From contig NC_089749.1 of assembly GCF_040412425.1 (NCBI RefSeq), positions 14,582,662-14,646,661 on the forward strand: DNA of 64,000 bases. The letters run 5' to 3'. Positions within the stretch are counted from its first letter, which is position 1; every line of letters starts with the position of its first letter. Below the pieces are notes generated by a model, which saw only the letters and a program-made list of their open reading frames with translations, was not told the origin of the DNA and ran no database searches. Both the position numbers and the translations under genes were made by a program. Of this stretch, positions 63,918-64,000 are shown piece after piece. This DNA is from Macrobrachium rosenbergii (taxonomy: Eukaryota > Arthropoda > Malacostraca > Decapoda > Palaemonidae).

Positions 63918-64000
63918 ATAATAAGATAAAGAATTCGAGAGGGCGAACCCATGGAAAGAAGTTCTAAGGGATAACTTGACATATTATGTAAGGCTGGTTT

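Overview
This is a eukaryotic nuclear window, most likely from a decapod crustacean (shrimp or prawn type). The reasons are very dense simple repeats ((AAT)n, (TA)n(TG)n and (CT)n tracts every 1-2 kb), AT-rich spacers, short introns, TATA boxes with arthropod-type TCAGT initiators, tRNA-derived SINEs, short inverted-repeat elements and two Penelope-like retroelement remnants. The taxon is an inference; nothing here names the species. There are no prokaryotic-style operons, rRNA genes or CRISPR arrays. Most long open frames in the window are translations of microsatellites.

Layout. 0-9.9 kb: repeats, SINE/LINE tails and unassigned AT-rich DNA. 9.97-11.5 kb: a gene for a low-complexity protein with one C2H2 zinc finger near its C-terminus, probably split by a 71-nt intron. 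12-23.4 kb: inverted-repeat elements, SINEs and a run of unrelated tandem-repeat fields. 24-42.2 kb: four small single-exon genes. Two (24.1 kb and 30.9 kb, minus strand) carry clear TSC22-type domains (TSC-box plus leucine zipper). Two (36.1 kb and 41.1 kb, plus strand) look like divergent relatives with long repetitive tails. Between them lie a candidate three-exon gene (28.8-29.55 kb, minus) and a Penelope-like fragment (32.1-33.2 kb). At 44.3 kb there is a candidate first coding exon on the minus strand behind E2F-like and CRE-like sites.

45.4-58.6 kb: a large inverted duplication carrying two divergently transcribed paralogous genes for small single-pass membrane proteins (137 and 130 aa). 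Each has a TATA/initiator promoter, a non-coding first exon and three coding exons. Promoter, exons, intron microsatellites, 3'UTR and poly(A) signal can be matched by eye between the copies. A second inverted segment lies 3' of one gene but 5' of the other, so the rearrangement is more than a simple palindrome. 58.7-64 kb: inverted-repeat elements, the ~300-bp R3 repeat family, (AAT)n tracts and two isolated candidate exons.

The two things that look new are the cluster of intronless TSC22-like genes and the inverted pair of membrane-protein genes. I recognise no family for the membrane proteins. No function is proposed beyond what domains and membrane segments show. All homology was judged by eye; no search was run.
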